Assembly: GCA_026826555.1 (NCBI GenBank)
Contig: JAKSZT010054457.1
Span: 4,757,429-4,821,428 of the forward strand
Direction of reading: 5' to 3'
Length of the DNA stretch: 64,000 nucleotides
Origin: Tolypeutes matacus
Lineage: Eukaryota; Chordata; Mammalia; Cingulata; Chlamyphoridae
Shown here: positions 48,320-58,800 of the stretch, piece by piece
Position numbering within the stretch: the stretch's first letter is position 1
Layout: the number at the start of each line of letters is the position of its first letter
Program-made: the position numbers and the translations under genes
The notes under the pieces: generated by a model
Told to the model about the DNA's origin: nothing
Seen by the model: the letters and a program-made list of their open reading frames with translations, nothing else
The model's database searches: none

Positions 48320-48545
48320 GAAGTGAGAATTAGTTGGTCTCAGACCAAAGGGAAAAACTGGTCACAGGTTATGCACAGATGCCACAAGGGCACAAGCCTG
48401 TTTAAAGAAGAATCCCATAAAAGGGACATAAAAAGCATAGCATCTGAGTCAGTCAATAGAATATAGAGTTCTTATTAAGACATGTTCTCGTTACCTATTT
48501 TGGAATTTTGTATGTTGTTATTTTAATTGACATTTGGTTTGGGAG
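48320..48545 (+). promoter_or_regulatory. Possible 5' LTR end and primer-binding site of the provirus (weak)
   Basis: A TATA-like CCCATAAAAGGGACATAAAAAG lies at about 48,414-48,434. Some 95 bases on, TTAATTGACA (ending in CA at 48,531-48,532) is followed after two bases by TGGTTTGGGAGAATAACC. That is the spacing expected for LTR end then primer-binding site. I cannot match the 18 bases to a tRNA with confidence, and no second LTR is available in the window for comparison. Confidence 0.25.
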
Positions 48546-48559
48546 AATAACCTGAGAAA

Positions 48560-49170
48560 AGGTTGGAGAACACCTAAAATATGGAAAAATCTTTTGAAGC
48601 AACTAAAATGGGAAAATTAAGGATTAAAAATTTGAAGAATCCTGGAGGTCAATAGAGTATCTCATAAGAACAAAAATTAGGATTAGAGACAAGCCAGATG
48701 TTGGCCTGATCAAAACAACAGAAGAGCTCTATCCTATAATTAAAAGAGCTATGAAGCACAAAATACCTCCTTTATTAATGGGAGCAATAGGGATTGATGG
48801 AAAGACATAACTAAAAGGAACATTCTGGCCAGAAGGAGTGTGTCTAAAAGACCAACCCTAAATCCCAACACATTTGCTCCATATGGTGACCCAGATCCTT
48901 TGCCAGGCTATCTGGATGAGCCATACAATTATTTGGATGATCCATACAACCCAGATGGATGGGTAGTGAGACCTATGATGATAGTTGAAACTACTAAGAA
49001 TAGTAATGATAAAGACCCTATTACAGTAACAGAGTAACAGGCATTTACCAGAAGAGAAATCATCAAATTAAGACAACGATTCTTACAAAATAGAGAAGGA
49101 ACTGAAACACAGTAGCTACCACATCTATGGTGCAAAGGAAGACCTAATTTTCCACTAACAGGCAGTGAGT
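48560..49170 (+). pseudogene. gag: gag-like remnant of a class III endogenous retrovirus
   Basis: Three open pieces in two frames line up as a single former protein. The first (about 48,672-48,807) contains short runs such as PPLLMGAIGIDGKT. The second (48,840-49,034) is proline- and aspartate-rich with two near-repeats (YLDEPYNY and YLDDPYNP). After one stop, the third (49,038-49,168) has REIIKLRQRFLQNREGTET and PNFPLTGSE, a pattern like the C-terminal half of ERV-L Gag capsid. The start is lost, a large part is deleted before the reverse transcriptase, and there are at least three stops or shifts. No function remains. The gag call is an inference from position and weak similarity. Confidence 0.5.
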
Positions 49171-49199
49171 GAATTAATACAATTAGGAAACATATATAA

Positions 49200-49985
49200 T
49201 AAAGCTAGACTGAATCAAAACTTCTAAGAGCACTACCAGATATTGGTACAATAATTAATAAAATTACCACAAGAAAAGGAACATGATATACAACCATAGA
49301 TCTTAGTGATATGTTCTTTACAATATGTATTGCTAGTCAAAGTCAACCCATGACAGCATTCTCATAGGAATGAAGGCAATATATATTCACTGGACTCACA
49401 TAAGAATATATTAATAGCTTAGTAATAGCACATAACCTATAACACAAGATTTACATACACTTTTTCACTTTGTAGCCACACCAGGATAATATCTTCTCTG
49501 ACATTGATGACATCATTATAATTGGAACAGGCACAAAGGAACAGGAGAACACTAAAATACAGATAGTTAACTCTCTAACAGAAAGAACTCGACTATAAAT
49601 CTTAATAAAATGCAAAGACTAATGTAAAACTTTTAGAAATATGTGGGTCCTCCAAAGGATGAACTATACCACATCCAATCATAAACAAGTTACAACAGTT
49701 ACACTAGCCCAAGACCAAGGAAGAAGCACAAACATTGATAGGTTCATTTGGCTATTGGAAAGAGCAAACACAACCATATAGGTATATTGTTGAAACCATT
49801 ATATGAAAGAATACAGAAAACTAAAATGTGTATGTGGGAAGAAAAACAGAAGGTAGCATTACAACTAACACATGCAATTACAACTTATTGGACATCAGCA
49901 CCTATAGTACCAGACTCCAAATTTAGACTAGAAGATATATTTATACCAGGTTTTGCCACATGGTCATTATAGATCAAGGCACCAA
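49200..49985 (+). pseudogene. pol: Reverse transcriptase remnant, class III (ERV-L-like) pol
   Basis: The order of RT motifs can be followed across frames. 'YTTIDLSDMFFTI' (about 49,280-49,320) is the motif A aspartate region. 'QPMTAFS' and 'QYIFTGL' (49,347-49,397) follow, and 'DIDDIIIIGTG' (about 49,500-49,530) is the active-site box, in which the usual aromatic residue before the aspartate pair has become D while both catalytic aspartates remain. Downstream, 'LLKPLYERIQKT' (49,782) and a tryptophan-serine-leucine end at 49,963-49,971 match the connection region. At least five stops or shifts are present. The QYxFTxL and YxNS patterns fit ERV-L better than gamma- or betaretroviruses. Confidence 0.75.
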
Positions 49986-50780
49986 AAGTCTTTCAATTCC
50001 AGCTAGTAGGTTTCTAGACTACACATATCCATGGGTTAAGACCAGATGTTCTCTAATAGAAAAGAAAGTTTGTGCACTGTATAAAGCACTACAACATACA
50101 AAGTCATTAAGGGAAAACAGGCATATTCTTAACAATCCCACAACTTATACTGACATGGGGTAAGAAAACAACTGAGGAATTGTGCCAGATCAATGAGGTT
50201 CTCACTTGGAAATAGTATATTACTGAGCAGGACATTCAGATGGACAGTGACACTCTGCATTAACTGAGGAGATCACAGTATTGCTGAAAGTGCATATGCT
50301 GGAATTTCTGAGGGCTGGGTAGATCCAAGTGCAAACAGTTGGACACTGGGGACCGCCCCCATCCAAAGCACTTGAAAATACATAGTTTACAGATGTTGAA
50401 CCCACCAGAACCAACTCTGGAGTATGCTGAGATGCTGTGACCCTAGAACCTAAAGATGCAAAAACCCTAACTAGTAAGGGGACAGAGCATTCAACTCAAT
50501 AAGCAAAATTAGTAGCAATCTGCCTGGCAACTGAACAAACGCTAAAATAGAAAAACAAGAGAATAAACATATTTACAGAATCATGGGCAGTAACTAATGG
50601 AGTGGAAGTATGGTCTGGATCATAGAAACTGGATAATTAGCAAATTAATAGCATGACATTTGGGACAAAGAAATATGGGATAAAAATAGCCCATTCAAAA
50701 ATAGTTACCATAATCACACATGTATCCTCACATCAAAAGCACAAATCTAAGGCAACAAAATAGAATACAGTGTAAAGGTT
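49960..50780 (+). pseudogene. pol: Connection and RNase H remnant of pol
   Basis: 49,985-50,160 continues the connection domain ('RCSLIEKKVCALYKAL' at 50,047-50,094). After a degenerate stretch with HWGPPPSKALE (about 50,340), the RNase H part is readable: 'AKLVAICLATEQTLK' (50,504) and 'INIFTESWAVTNGVEVWSGS' (50,562-50,621), then 'HVSSHQK' (about 50,720). The aspartate of the usual TDS triplet is glutamate here, so the active site is altered as well as the frame broken. Position between RT and integrase is as expected. Confidence 0.7.
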
Positions 50781-50869
50781 AACAAGGATAGAAAAGGACA
50801 CAAGGAAACTAAGCTTAAGTTAATAATAAAGAAAATAAAAGGAGAATGGAAAATACGGAAAGATGACAT

Positions 50870-51531
50870 AATATCATGGAGGAAAATATATGAATGGCAC
50901 ATGAATAGACAGGACACCAAAGCTTACATGGTACAATTAAATGTATGCAAAACAGGAATTTGTCCATATGTGCACACATTGCAACAGACATTGCTCACAA
51001 ATATGAGATCTGTAAAAAATTTAAATCATGTGAACACAAAAAAACATTGTATCTGGTACGCAAAACCAGATACAACATTTCAAATAATGCAAATTGACTG
51101 TATAGGTCCAATGCTACTAACAGAAAAATAAAGTTTACTCTTATGATATGGTCAGGAATTGGAATGCCTCCTCTATGTAAAAAGAATGACCAGAAATCAG
51201 CTATTAAAACTCTGGAAATATGAATATCATGTTATGGAAAACCTCTAATCATAGAATCAGATCAAAGCAGTCGTTTACAGGAAAAGCAGTGAAAAAATGG
51301 GCAGTGAATGAAGGAGTATGGTGGAATTTTCATTTAGTATACTACTTCAAAGCAGCAGGAAGCATAGAAAGACATATTGGATTATTTAAAGAAAAAATGA
51401 GAATATTAAGCCATAATGCAGACCTGAAAGATTGGTCTAAACAGGTCTGGAGGGTCACTAAAGCCGTAAATCTTAGCGAAAGGTTGAAATTATCTAGGGT
51501 TATAGACATGTTTAGAACACAACTGAAATAA
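50870..51531 (+). pseudogene. pol: Integrase remnant with readable D,D(35)E
   Basis: A cysteine/histidine-bearing N-terminal part (50,901-51,060) leads to 'QIDCIGPM', whose aspartate codon is at 51,096 (first catalytic residue). 'PLIIESDQ' gives the second aspartate at 51,260, in another frame. 'AAGSIERHIGLFKEKM' gives the glutamate at 51,367. Allowing one lost base, 35 residues separate the second aspartate and the glutamate, which is the retroviral integrase spacing. The zinc-finger HHCC is incomplete. The last open part (51,220-51,531) ends in a TAA. This is the strongest evidence that 48.5-51.5 kb is retroviral and on the plus strand. Confidence 0.82.
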
Positions 51532-51575
51532 AAATACTACATAGTACAAAAAAACAGACAAACACTAAAAAAGGA

Positions 51576-51589
51576 TTAGAGGGGAAATG
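51576..51589 (+). promoter_or_regulatory. Purine tract downstream of integrase
   Basis: TTAGAGGGGAAATG resembles a polypurine tract, lying 45 bases after the integrase stop. It could be an internal tract, or the start of a 3' LTR at 51,588 (TGTTAG). In the second case everything downstream would not be env. I cannot decide between these from one copy. Confidence 0.3.
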
Positions 51590-51680
51590 TTAGTTAGAAG
51601 CATGGATAGAACTCTAGATATTGGAGATATTATAGCACCAGACTCATGCAAGACTTACTGACTAACTGTAGGGAAAGGAC

Positions 51681-52125
51681 ATGCAGCACAGGTTTAACAT
51701 ACTAATATCATGCCTGCCTAACTTACAGTTGTGTTGCAGGGTTACTGATCATGACAGTCTGGTTGGATTATTCAATTTATTTATCTGCATCCAGTTCAGA
51801 AGCCAAACTTATGGGAAGAATGGAGGGGAAACCAGTAGCAATAGTTCTAACCTCTCTGTCTTCTGAAACACCATTGTCTGTCACAATGCCAAACAACTTT
51901 ACCTCTATTGACTCCAAAGTTATACCCATCGGTCCTGCTGCACCAGCCCCCAACACAGTAACTTCACTCCTAGAGCAAATCAACATCAGTGTGAGCAGTG
52001 ATAACAATAAATTACAGGACTTCAAAATGGAGGTCTGGGAATGCCCAGTGCCAATCTGGGGCACTGAGGAGCTTGATTATTTCACTACTGAAAGTACCAA
52101 GGCTGACTTTCCTAAAATTTTCTGA
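51681..52125 (+). pseudogene. Unidentified open region after integrase (possible pol end or env start)
   Basis: An open frame of 124 codons from an ATG at 51,751 to a TGA at 52,123-52,125 overlaps a shorter one (51,681-51,866). The longer product has two N-glycosylation-type sites (NFT and NIS), a proline/alanine-rich stretch (PIGPAAPAP) and an acidic C-terminal part. I find no signal peptide and no match I can name. It may be the C-terminal domain of integrase, a lost accessory protein, or the beginning of env. Being the longest uninterrupted frame in the provirus, it is either lucky or the best preserved part. Confidence 0.4.
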
Positions 52126-52320
52126 TTAAGCTACACACAGTTTTAGGTACTACCAAGACCTGAATGAACAATACCCAGATTTCATACCTGATTTGCTTCT
52201 GTAGTTGCATATTATAGTGAAAGAGCAGGTGCATATTGTGTGCAATGAGCTGTTGGTATTCTAGAACCACCAGAACATCCAACATAGACAGCCCAAAGCA
52301 TTCCAAGAAGGCTTTTTGTT

Positions 52321-52488
52321 ATGAAAAGCTCCCATTTAAGGAAACTAATTTTACATCCATGGGAAATACCAGCTAAATACTCTAAATGGCTAAATATCTT
52401 GTTCTTATGGTTAATATTATGCTTGCTGTGTTTTTGCTCAGTGAAGTTGTCAATAATACCAATCATGGGAGACATAGGAGAAGTCTAG
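52321..52488 (+). pseudogene. Possible env leader with one membrane segment
   Basis: An ATG-started frame of 55 codons has a basic, short N-terminal part with a tryptophan at position 14, then a strongly hydrophobic run from about residue 23 to 48 (LNILFLWLILCLLCFCS at its centre). It stops at TAG 52,486-52,488. An N-terminal cytoplasmic tail followed by a single membrane anchor is the arrangement of the leader of foamy virus Env, and its place after pol would suit that. No homology can be shown from sequence alone, and hydrophobic frames are common in T-rich DNA, so this is an inference. Confidence 0.35.
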
Positions 52489-53870
52489 TAATTCTTGTAA
52501 TGAAACTTCAACTGACATAAAATTACTAAGGACTCTATTATACAAATTAAAGGAAAATATTTAATTTCTGGCTGGCTATATTGGCTAGTAGAAACAAGTA
52601 GCATACCTCAACATAAGTGTATTAGTATATGAAAACATCAGAATTAGAACATTTATTTTCTCATGCTTGTGCAGATTACTTTAACCAACATTTTTAGAGG
52701 AAACATTATGATACCTTGAAATACATAAGTAGGTGTGGAGATCACCGCCAAAAGCATAGTACAATCCATAATATAACCACATGAAAAAGCAGAAAGACTA
52801 CATTGCTCTTTAAGTACTAACAGAGCTACAGCTTACCAAGCAATAGTAAATTACTAAGCAATTCTGGGATATGCTATGAATAAGTTACTATAAAATTGTA
52901 GGCAGAGATATGACAAGTCTCATAACAGACAGGAGCTCACATGGCTCAAAAACAGGAAAAGTTGTGAATGGCACTTAGAATTGTCAGCAAGAGGTTATAC
53001 TATTTGGTTATCATAGTGGATATTTGAGGAAATTAATGATGACGATGATGATGAGTATGATGGGGAAGAAGAGGAAAAGGAAGGAGTAAAAGAGGCAGAG
53101 AAGGAAGATAAGGAAACAGCACTATACTTGGTAATACACCACGACCTTGCACCATGCCTATACTCTCATACAGAAACAATTGTTAAATTCTACAAAACAG
53201 TGGACTATGATTAAGGTGAAATTACCTTTTACCATAAAATAAGGAAATGAGAATAGGGGTAGTGGAGCTTTGATACAACAAATGATACTCATATAACCTT
53301 TAAGGTCACAGAACAGCCAAATTATGAAAATATGTTTATACATAACACTAAATTAGCCACATCAAAAAAGCTGAATTCTTTAAACCTGTAGTATTCTGGA
53401 AACATTTTGATTATGAGATTGTTCTTACAGAAGTAGATTGGAGACATAGGATATTTAAGAAATTGTAAACTGTACAGAGAACATGCACCATGGGCTCTCC
53501 TGTGGTAGTAAATAAATACTAGCCATTAGGATATGAAATAATAACTACATATGAGCACACTTCAACATGAGGATACATAGACCAAAATTAAATCATTGAA
53601 AGCATGATACGATATTATCCTATAACTCCTATAGTCTTCAAAAAATTCTTCAAAAGGGCCCAAGGACTTTATGTCCTAAACTTTTTTTTACAATAAGTGA
53701 ACCATGCAAGGTATATAGAGGAACAATACAGAATACAGATTACTATACAGAATATTATTTCTGGTGGTATATTGTAAGTAATCAGATAACACCAATAATT
53801 TCAACTCCTAGAATTTGAGAACCTAACTAATTAAAACTGATGTCTGGAAACTTTAATGAGGGGAGAGGCA
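52489..53870 (+). pseudogene. Decayed env-like region, including an acidic tract
   Basis: Protein-like runs can be followed across frames with stops every 20-60 codons: 'YLISGWLYWLVETSSIPQ' (about 52,563), an open piece 53,016-53,213 with a 26-residue D/E/K-rich tract at 53,038-53,115, 'CKLYREHAPWALLW' (53,470), 'MIRYYPITPIVFKKFFKR' (53,605) and 'VYRGTIQNTDYYTEYYFWW' (53,711). Aromatic- and cysteine-containing segments of this kind are consistent with a surface glycoprotein. The acidic tract grew at least partly from a (GAT)n run. I cannot align it to a named Env. It ends where L1 sequence begins. Confidence 0.4.
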
Positions 53871-54978
53871 ACATAGCATTGGTTTAAGTTTGGACTCACC
53901 ATCTCTCTCAAAAAAAAAAAAACAGCTAAGTGGAGGCAAGACCATGCTCGAGTGAGCTGTTTGGGGAGCGCATAGAGCAGGAGGCTTCAGGGCATCAATC
54001 TGGAGAGAGCTGGACAAAGATAATTTGCTCAAGGTAAAACCCTGATGTGCTTGCCCGTGAGGCTGGACTCTGTGGGACTGCTAGGCCCCTCTCCCAAAAC
54101 AAAGCCTGAGAAGCTCCACAGGGGCATAAGAGGGAAGGCTGTCCTGTTTTAGTTTTTGTTAGACTGCTTGCTTGTGTGTGTTTTTTCTTTTCTTGTTTTC
54201 CTTTCCTCTTCCCCACCTCCCTTTTTTTCCTTTGTCTTTAATTAGGTGCTGCTGACTTGTTTCTTATTTGTTGTGTTTCCTCTTCTTTGATGTCCTCTTT
54301 TCTGTGTATACTGATATTGTCTACCAATGCAATCTCTATTCCTTTCTTCATCTTTCTATCCTCTACTTTGTGTTGTTTTTTTTTACACTCCACCTCTATT
54401 TAGTCCCCAATTCTTCTGGTTTTTATTTCTATCTCATCTATTCTGTTTTCTTTCTTTTATTAACTTTTTTCTTTTTCTTCTTTCTTTTCTCTTTTCTTCT
54501 CTCTTCATCATACTGGCCTTTTAATTCATTCTATGTATTTTTCTTTATTTGGCTCCCCATTTCATTGTTCTTATTCCACATTTTTATTCCTATTACTCTA
54601 CACTGCTTACATGAGTTAAATATTCATTTTTCTAGGTGGTATATGATTCCTCTACTAAATTTTACTGTAATTATTACTATTGTCCTTTTTCTTTTTTTTT
54701 TTTTACCTCTTTAACTTTATCTGGCCCTAATCTTTTTCCATCAAGCGAACACAGAAAACAGCAAGGACATAGAACAAGAAGAAAAAAGTGTCAAAGAGAA
54801 AACTTAACACACACACAAAAAAACTAGCAGCTAAATAAAACCCATGAGTAGAGAGAGAAGCTAATCAACTGAATAAACTCATCAAGATAAACAGATGACC
54901 AGACAGCAACAAAAAAATTACAAACCATACCAAGAAACAGGAAGACATGGTGCAGTTCAATGAAAAACCAAAAACCAG

Positions 54979-55763
54979 GAAGAGTTACAGAACATTGAAA
55001 AATTAATCAAAGCTGTCCAAACAAATATCATGGACCATCTTAATGAAGTGAAGGAAGAGATTAAGGATATCAAGAAGATACTGGAAGAACATACTGAAGA
55101 AATTGTAAACATACATAGAAAAATAATGGATATGATGGTGATGAATGGCACAATCCAAGAAATCACAAAGACACTGGAAGCACATAACAGCAGATTTAAA
55201 AAGGCAGAGGAAAGAATTAGCAATGTGGAAGACAGGACATCTGAAATCAAACAGATAGTAGAACAGATAGAGAAAAAGAGAAAAAATCCAGCAGGAACTT
55301 AGGAATTTGATCGACAACACAAAACGCACAAACATACACATTATAGGCATCTTACAGGAAGAAAAGAAGGGAAAGGAGACAGAAAGAGTGTTGGAGGAAA
55401 TAATGACTGAAAACTTCCCAACACTATGGAGGGAGATGGATTTACATATCCAGGAAGCAAATCTCAAACAGTATAAATCCCAACAGGCCTACTCCAAGAC
55501 ATATACTTGTCAAAATGTCCAATGCTCAAGACAAAGAGAAAATACTGAAAGCAGCAAAAGAAAAGAGAGCCATTACATTCAAGGGAAGCTCAATAAGATT
55601 ATGTGCTGATTTCTCATCTGAAACCATAGAAGCAAGAAGGCAGAGATATGACATGGTTAAGGTACTAAAAGAAAAAACTTCCAGCCAAGAATTCTCTATC
55701 CAGCAAAGCTGGCATTCAAAAATTATGGAAAGTTCAAAATATTCACCAATAAACAGAAATTAA
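54979..55763 (+). pseudogene. L1 ORF1 (RNA-binding chaperone) pseudogene
   Basis: ORF1p forms trimers that coat L1 RNA. Three frames carry successive parts. 54,979-55,302 is a coiled coil with regular heptads (from IMDHLNEVKEEIKDIKKILE on). 55,307-55,609 holds the RRM-like domain, beginning RTNIHIIGILQEE. 55,515-55,763 holds the C-terminal domain, with ILKAAKEKRAITFKGSSIR. Two frameshifts (near 55,303 and 55,510) break it. About 30 codons of further reading after 55,763 are in the same style (ALQEILRGVLQVERKKQE), which suggests a longer C-terminus than I can define. Confidence 0.88.
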
Positions 55764-55889
55764 GAAAGTATGCTAATAAGAAACCTGCCCTTCAAGAAAT
55801 ACTAAGGGGAGTTCTTCAGGTTGAAAGGAAAAAACAAGAGAGAGAGAGAGAGTTGGAAGAGAGTGTAAGAACAACTGAAAAGACAAAAA

Positions 55890-58800
55890 GGAAATAAAAA
55901 CAACATGTAAACATTTATGCACCTAACCAGGGTACCTCAAAATACATGAGGCAAACACTGGAAAACCTAAGTGGAGAAATTGATGCCTCTACAATTTTAG
56001 TGGGAGACTTTAATACACCATTATCACCATTAGACAGAGAATTATCACACCATTATCACATCTCGACGAAGAATCAATAAAGAAACAAAGGCCTTAAATA
56101 ATACATTAGCGGATCTGGACCTAACAGACATATACAGAACACTACACCCAAATACAGCAGGACATACATTATTCTTGAGTGCACATGGATCATTCTCCAA
56201 GACAGACCACATGCTAAGCCACACAAAAATTCTCAATGAACTCAAAAAGATTGAAATCATACAAAAAGTAATTCTCTGGCCATAAAAGAATGAAGCTGGA
56301 AATGAGTAAGAGCAAGAGAACCAGAATAGGCACAAATATATGAAAGCTAAACAACACACACTTAGACAAACAGTGCATCAAGGAGGATATATCAAAAAAC
56401 ACCAGTAACTTCCTTGAAATGAATGAAAATGACAACACATCATATCAAACCTATGGGATGCAGCAAAAGCTATCCTGAGAGGTAAATTCATAGCCATAAA
56501 TGCATATATCAAAAAGAAGAAAGAGCTAAAATGGAAGACCTAACTGCACACCTAGAGGAATTAGAAAAGAACAACAAACTAACCCCAAATGAAGTAGAAA
56601 GAAGGAAATAACAAACATTAGAGCAGAATTATATGGAATCAGAATAAGAAAGCAATAGAAAAAATAAACAAAACCAAAAGCTGGTTGTTAGAAAAGATCA
56701 ATAAAATTGACAAACCGTTAGTTAGACTAACACAGAAAAAAAAGAGAGAAGATGTGAATACACAAAATAAGAAATGAGGAAGCAGATATCACCACTGACC
56801 ACACAGAAATAAAGAGTATCATAAGAGGATACTCTGAAAAATCATATGCCAACAAGAAGAATAATTTAGAGGAAATGGATAAATTCCTAGAAACACACGG
56901 ACAGCTTACATTGACAAAAGAAGAAATTGATGAACTCAACAGACCAATCACAAATAAAGAGATAGAATCAGTAGTCAAAATCCTCACAACTAAGAAGAGC
57001 CCAGGACCACATGGCTTCACAGGTGAATTCTACCAAACATACTGGAAAGAACACCAACCCTGCTTCAACTTTTCCAAAAAATGGAAGTAAAATGAACTTC
57101 ACCTAACTCATTGTATGATAACAACATTACTCTAATACCAAAGCCAAACAAAAATACCACAAGAAGGGAAAATTACAGCCAATCTCTATAATGAACCTAG
57201 ATGCTAAAATTCTCAACAAAGTATTGCTAGTCATATTCAACAACATATCACATAAATTATACACTGTGACCAAGTAAGTTTCATCTCAAGTATGTAAGGA
57301 TGGTTCAACATAAGAAAATCAATCAATGAAAGCCACCACATAATCAGATTGAAAGAAAAAAATCACACGATCATTTCTATAGATGCAGAAAAAGCATTTG
57401 ACAGAATACAGCACCTTCTCCTGATAAAAAAAAAAAACACTGCAAAAGGTAGGAAAAGAAGGAAACTTTCTGAACACAATAAAGGATATTTATGAAAAAC
57501 CCACAGCTAATATCATATACAATGGTGAAATCCTAAAACAACCTTCCCTCTATGATCAGGAACAAGAAAAGGATGCCCACTATCACTGCTCCTATCTAAC
57601 ATTGTCTTAGAAGTACATGCTCAAGTACTAAGGCAAGAAAAAGAAAAAAAAGGCTTCTAAATTGGAAGCAAAGAAGTAAAAATTTCACTATTTGCAGACA
57701 ACATGATTCTACACATAGAAAGCCCTGAGAAAGCTACAACAAAGCTTCTAGAACTTATAAATGAGTTCAGTAAAGTTGTAGGTTATAAGATCAATGCACA
57801 AAAATCAGTAGCATTTCTGTACACCAATAATGAGCAATCTGAGGAGGAAATCAAGAAAAAAAAATAGCATTTACAAGAGCAAATAAAAAAATCAAATACC
57901 TAAGAATAAATTTAAAAATGTAAATGACTTATACACAGAAAACTACACAACACTGCTAAAGGAAATCAAAAAAGACTTAAAGAAATGGAAGAATATTTCC
58001 TGTTCATGGATAGGAAGACTAAATATCATTTAGATGTCTATCTTACCAAAACTAACATACAGATTTAATGCAATACCAATAAAAATCAACACAGCATTTT
58101 TTGGTGACTTGGAAAAACTAATTAAGAAAATTATTTGGAAGGGCAAGAGGTCCCGGATAGCCTAAGACATACTGAAAAAAAAATCTGAGAAATCACACTA
58201 CCTAACTTCAAAACATACTACAAAGCTACAGTAATCAAAACTGCATGGTATTGGCACAGGGATAGACAAACTGACCAATGGACTGAATTGAGAGTTCTGA
58301 TATTGATCCTCACATATAGTCATCTGATATTCGACAAGGACACCAAGCCCCCTCAACTGGGAGAGAATATCCTCTTCAACAAAGGGTCCTGGAGAACTGG
58401 ATATCCATATCCAAAAGAATGAGAGAGGAACACCATCTCACACCTTACACAAAAATCAACTCAAGATGGAGCAAAGATCTAAATATAAGAGTAAAGACCA
58501 CAAAGACCTTGGAAGATAATATAGGGAAGATTCTACAAGACCTTGTAATAGGAAATGGCTTCATGAACTTCACATCCAAAGCATGAGCAGCGAGAAAAAA
58601 ATAGATAAATGGGACCTCCTCAAAATTAAAACCTTTTGCACCTCAAAGGAGTTTGTCAAGAAAGTGAAATGACAGCCTACCCAATGGGAGAAAATATTTG
58701 GTAACCATATAGCTGATAAGAGTCTAATATCCTGCATGAATAAAGAAATCCTGTATCTTGAAAATAAGACAAACAGCTCATTTAAAAACTGCGCAAGTGA

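Noticed and set aside
48840..49037. Proline/aspartate-rich frame as a host gene exon
   Set aside because: Its place just before a gag-like C-terminal block and the pol domains makes a retroviral origin more likely than a host exon.
54268..54714. Open frame of 148 codons rich in F, L and S
   Set aside because: It lies in the pyrimidine tract of the L1 5' UTR. Lack of stop codons follows from C/T composition.
55003..55467. Minus-strand frame of 154 codons
   Set aside because: It is the antisense shadow of L1 ORF1, whose coiled-coil and RRM-like parts read clearly on the plus strand.
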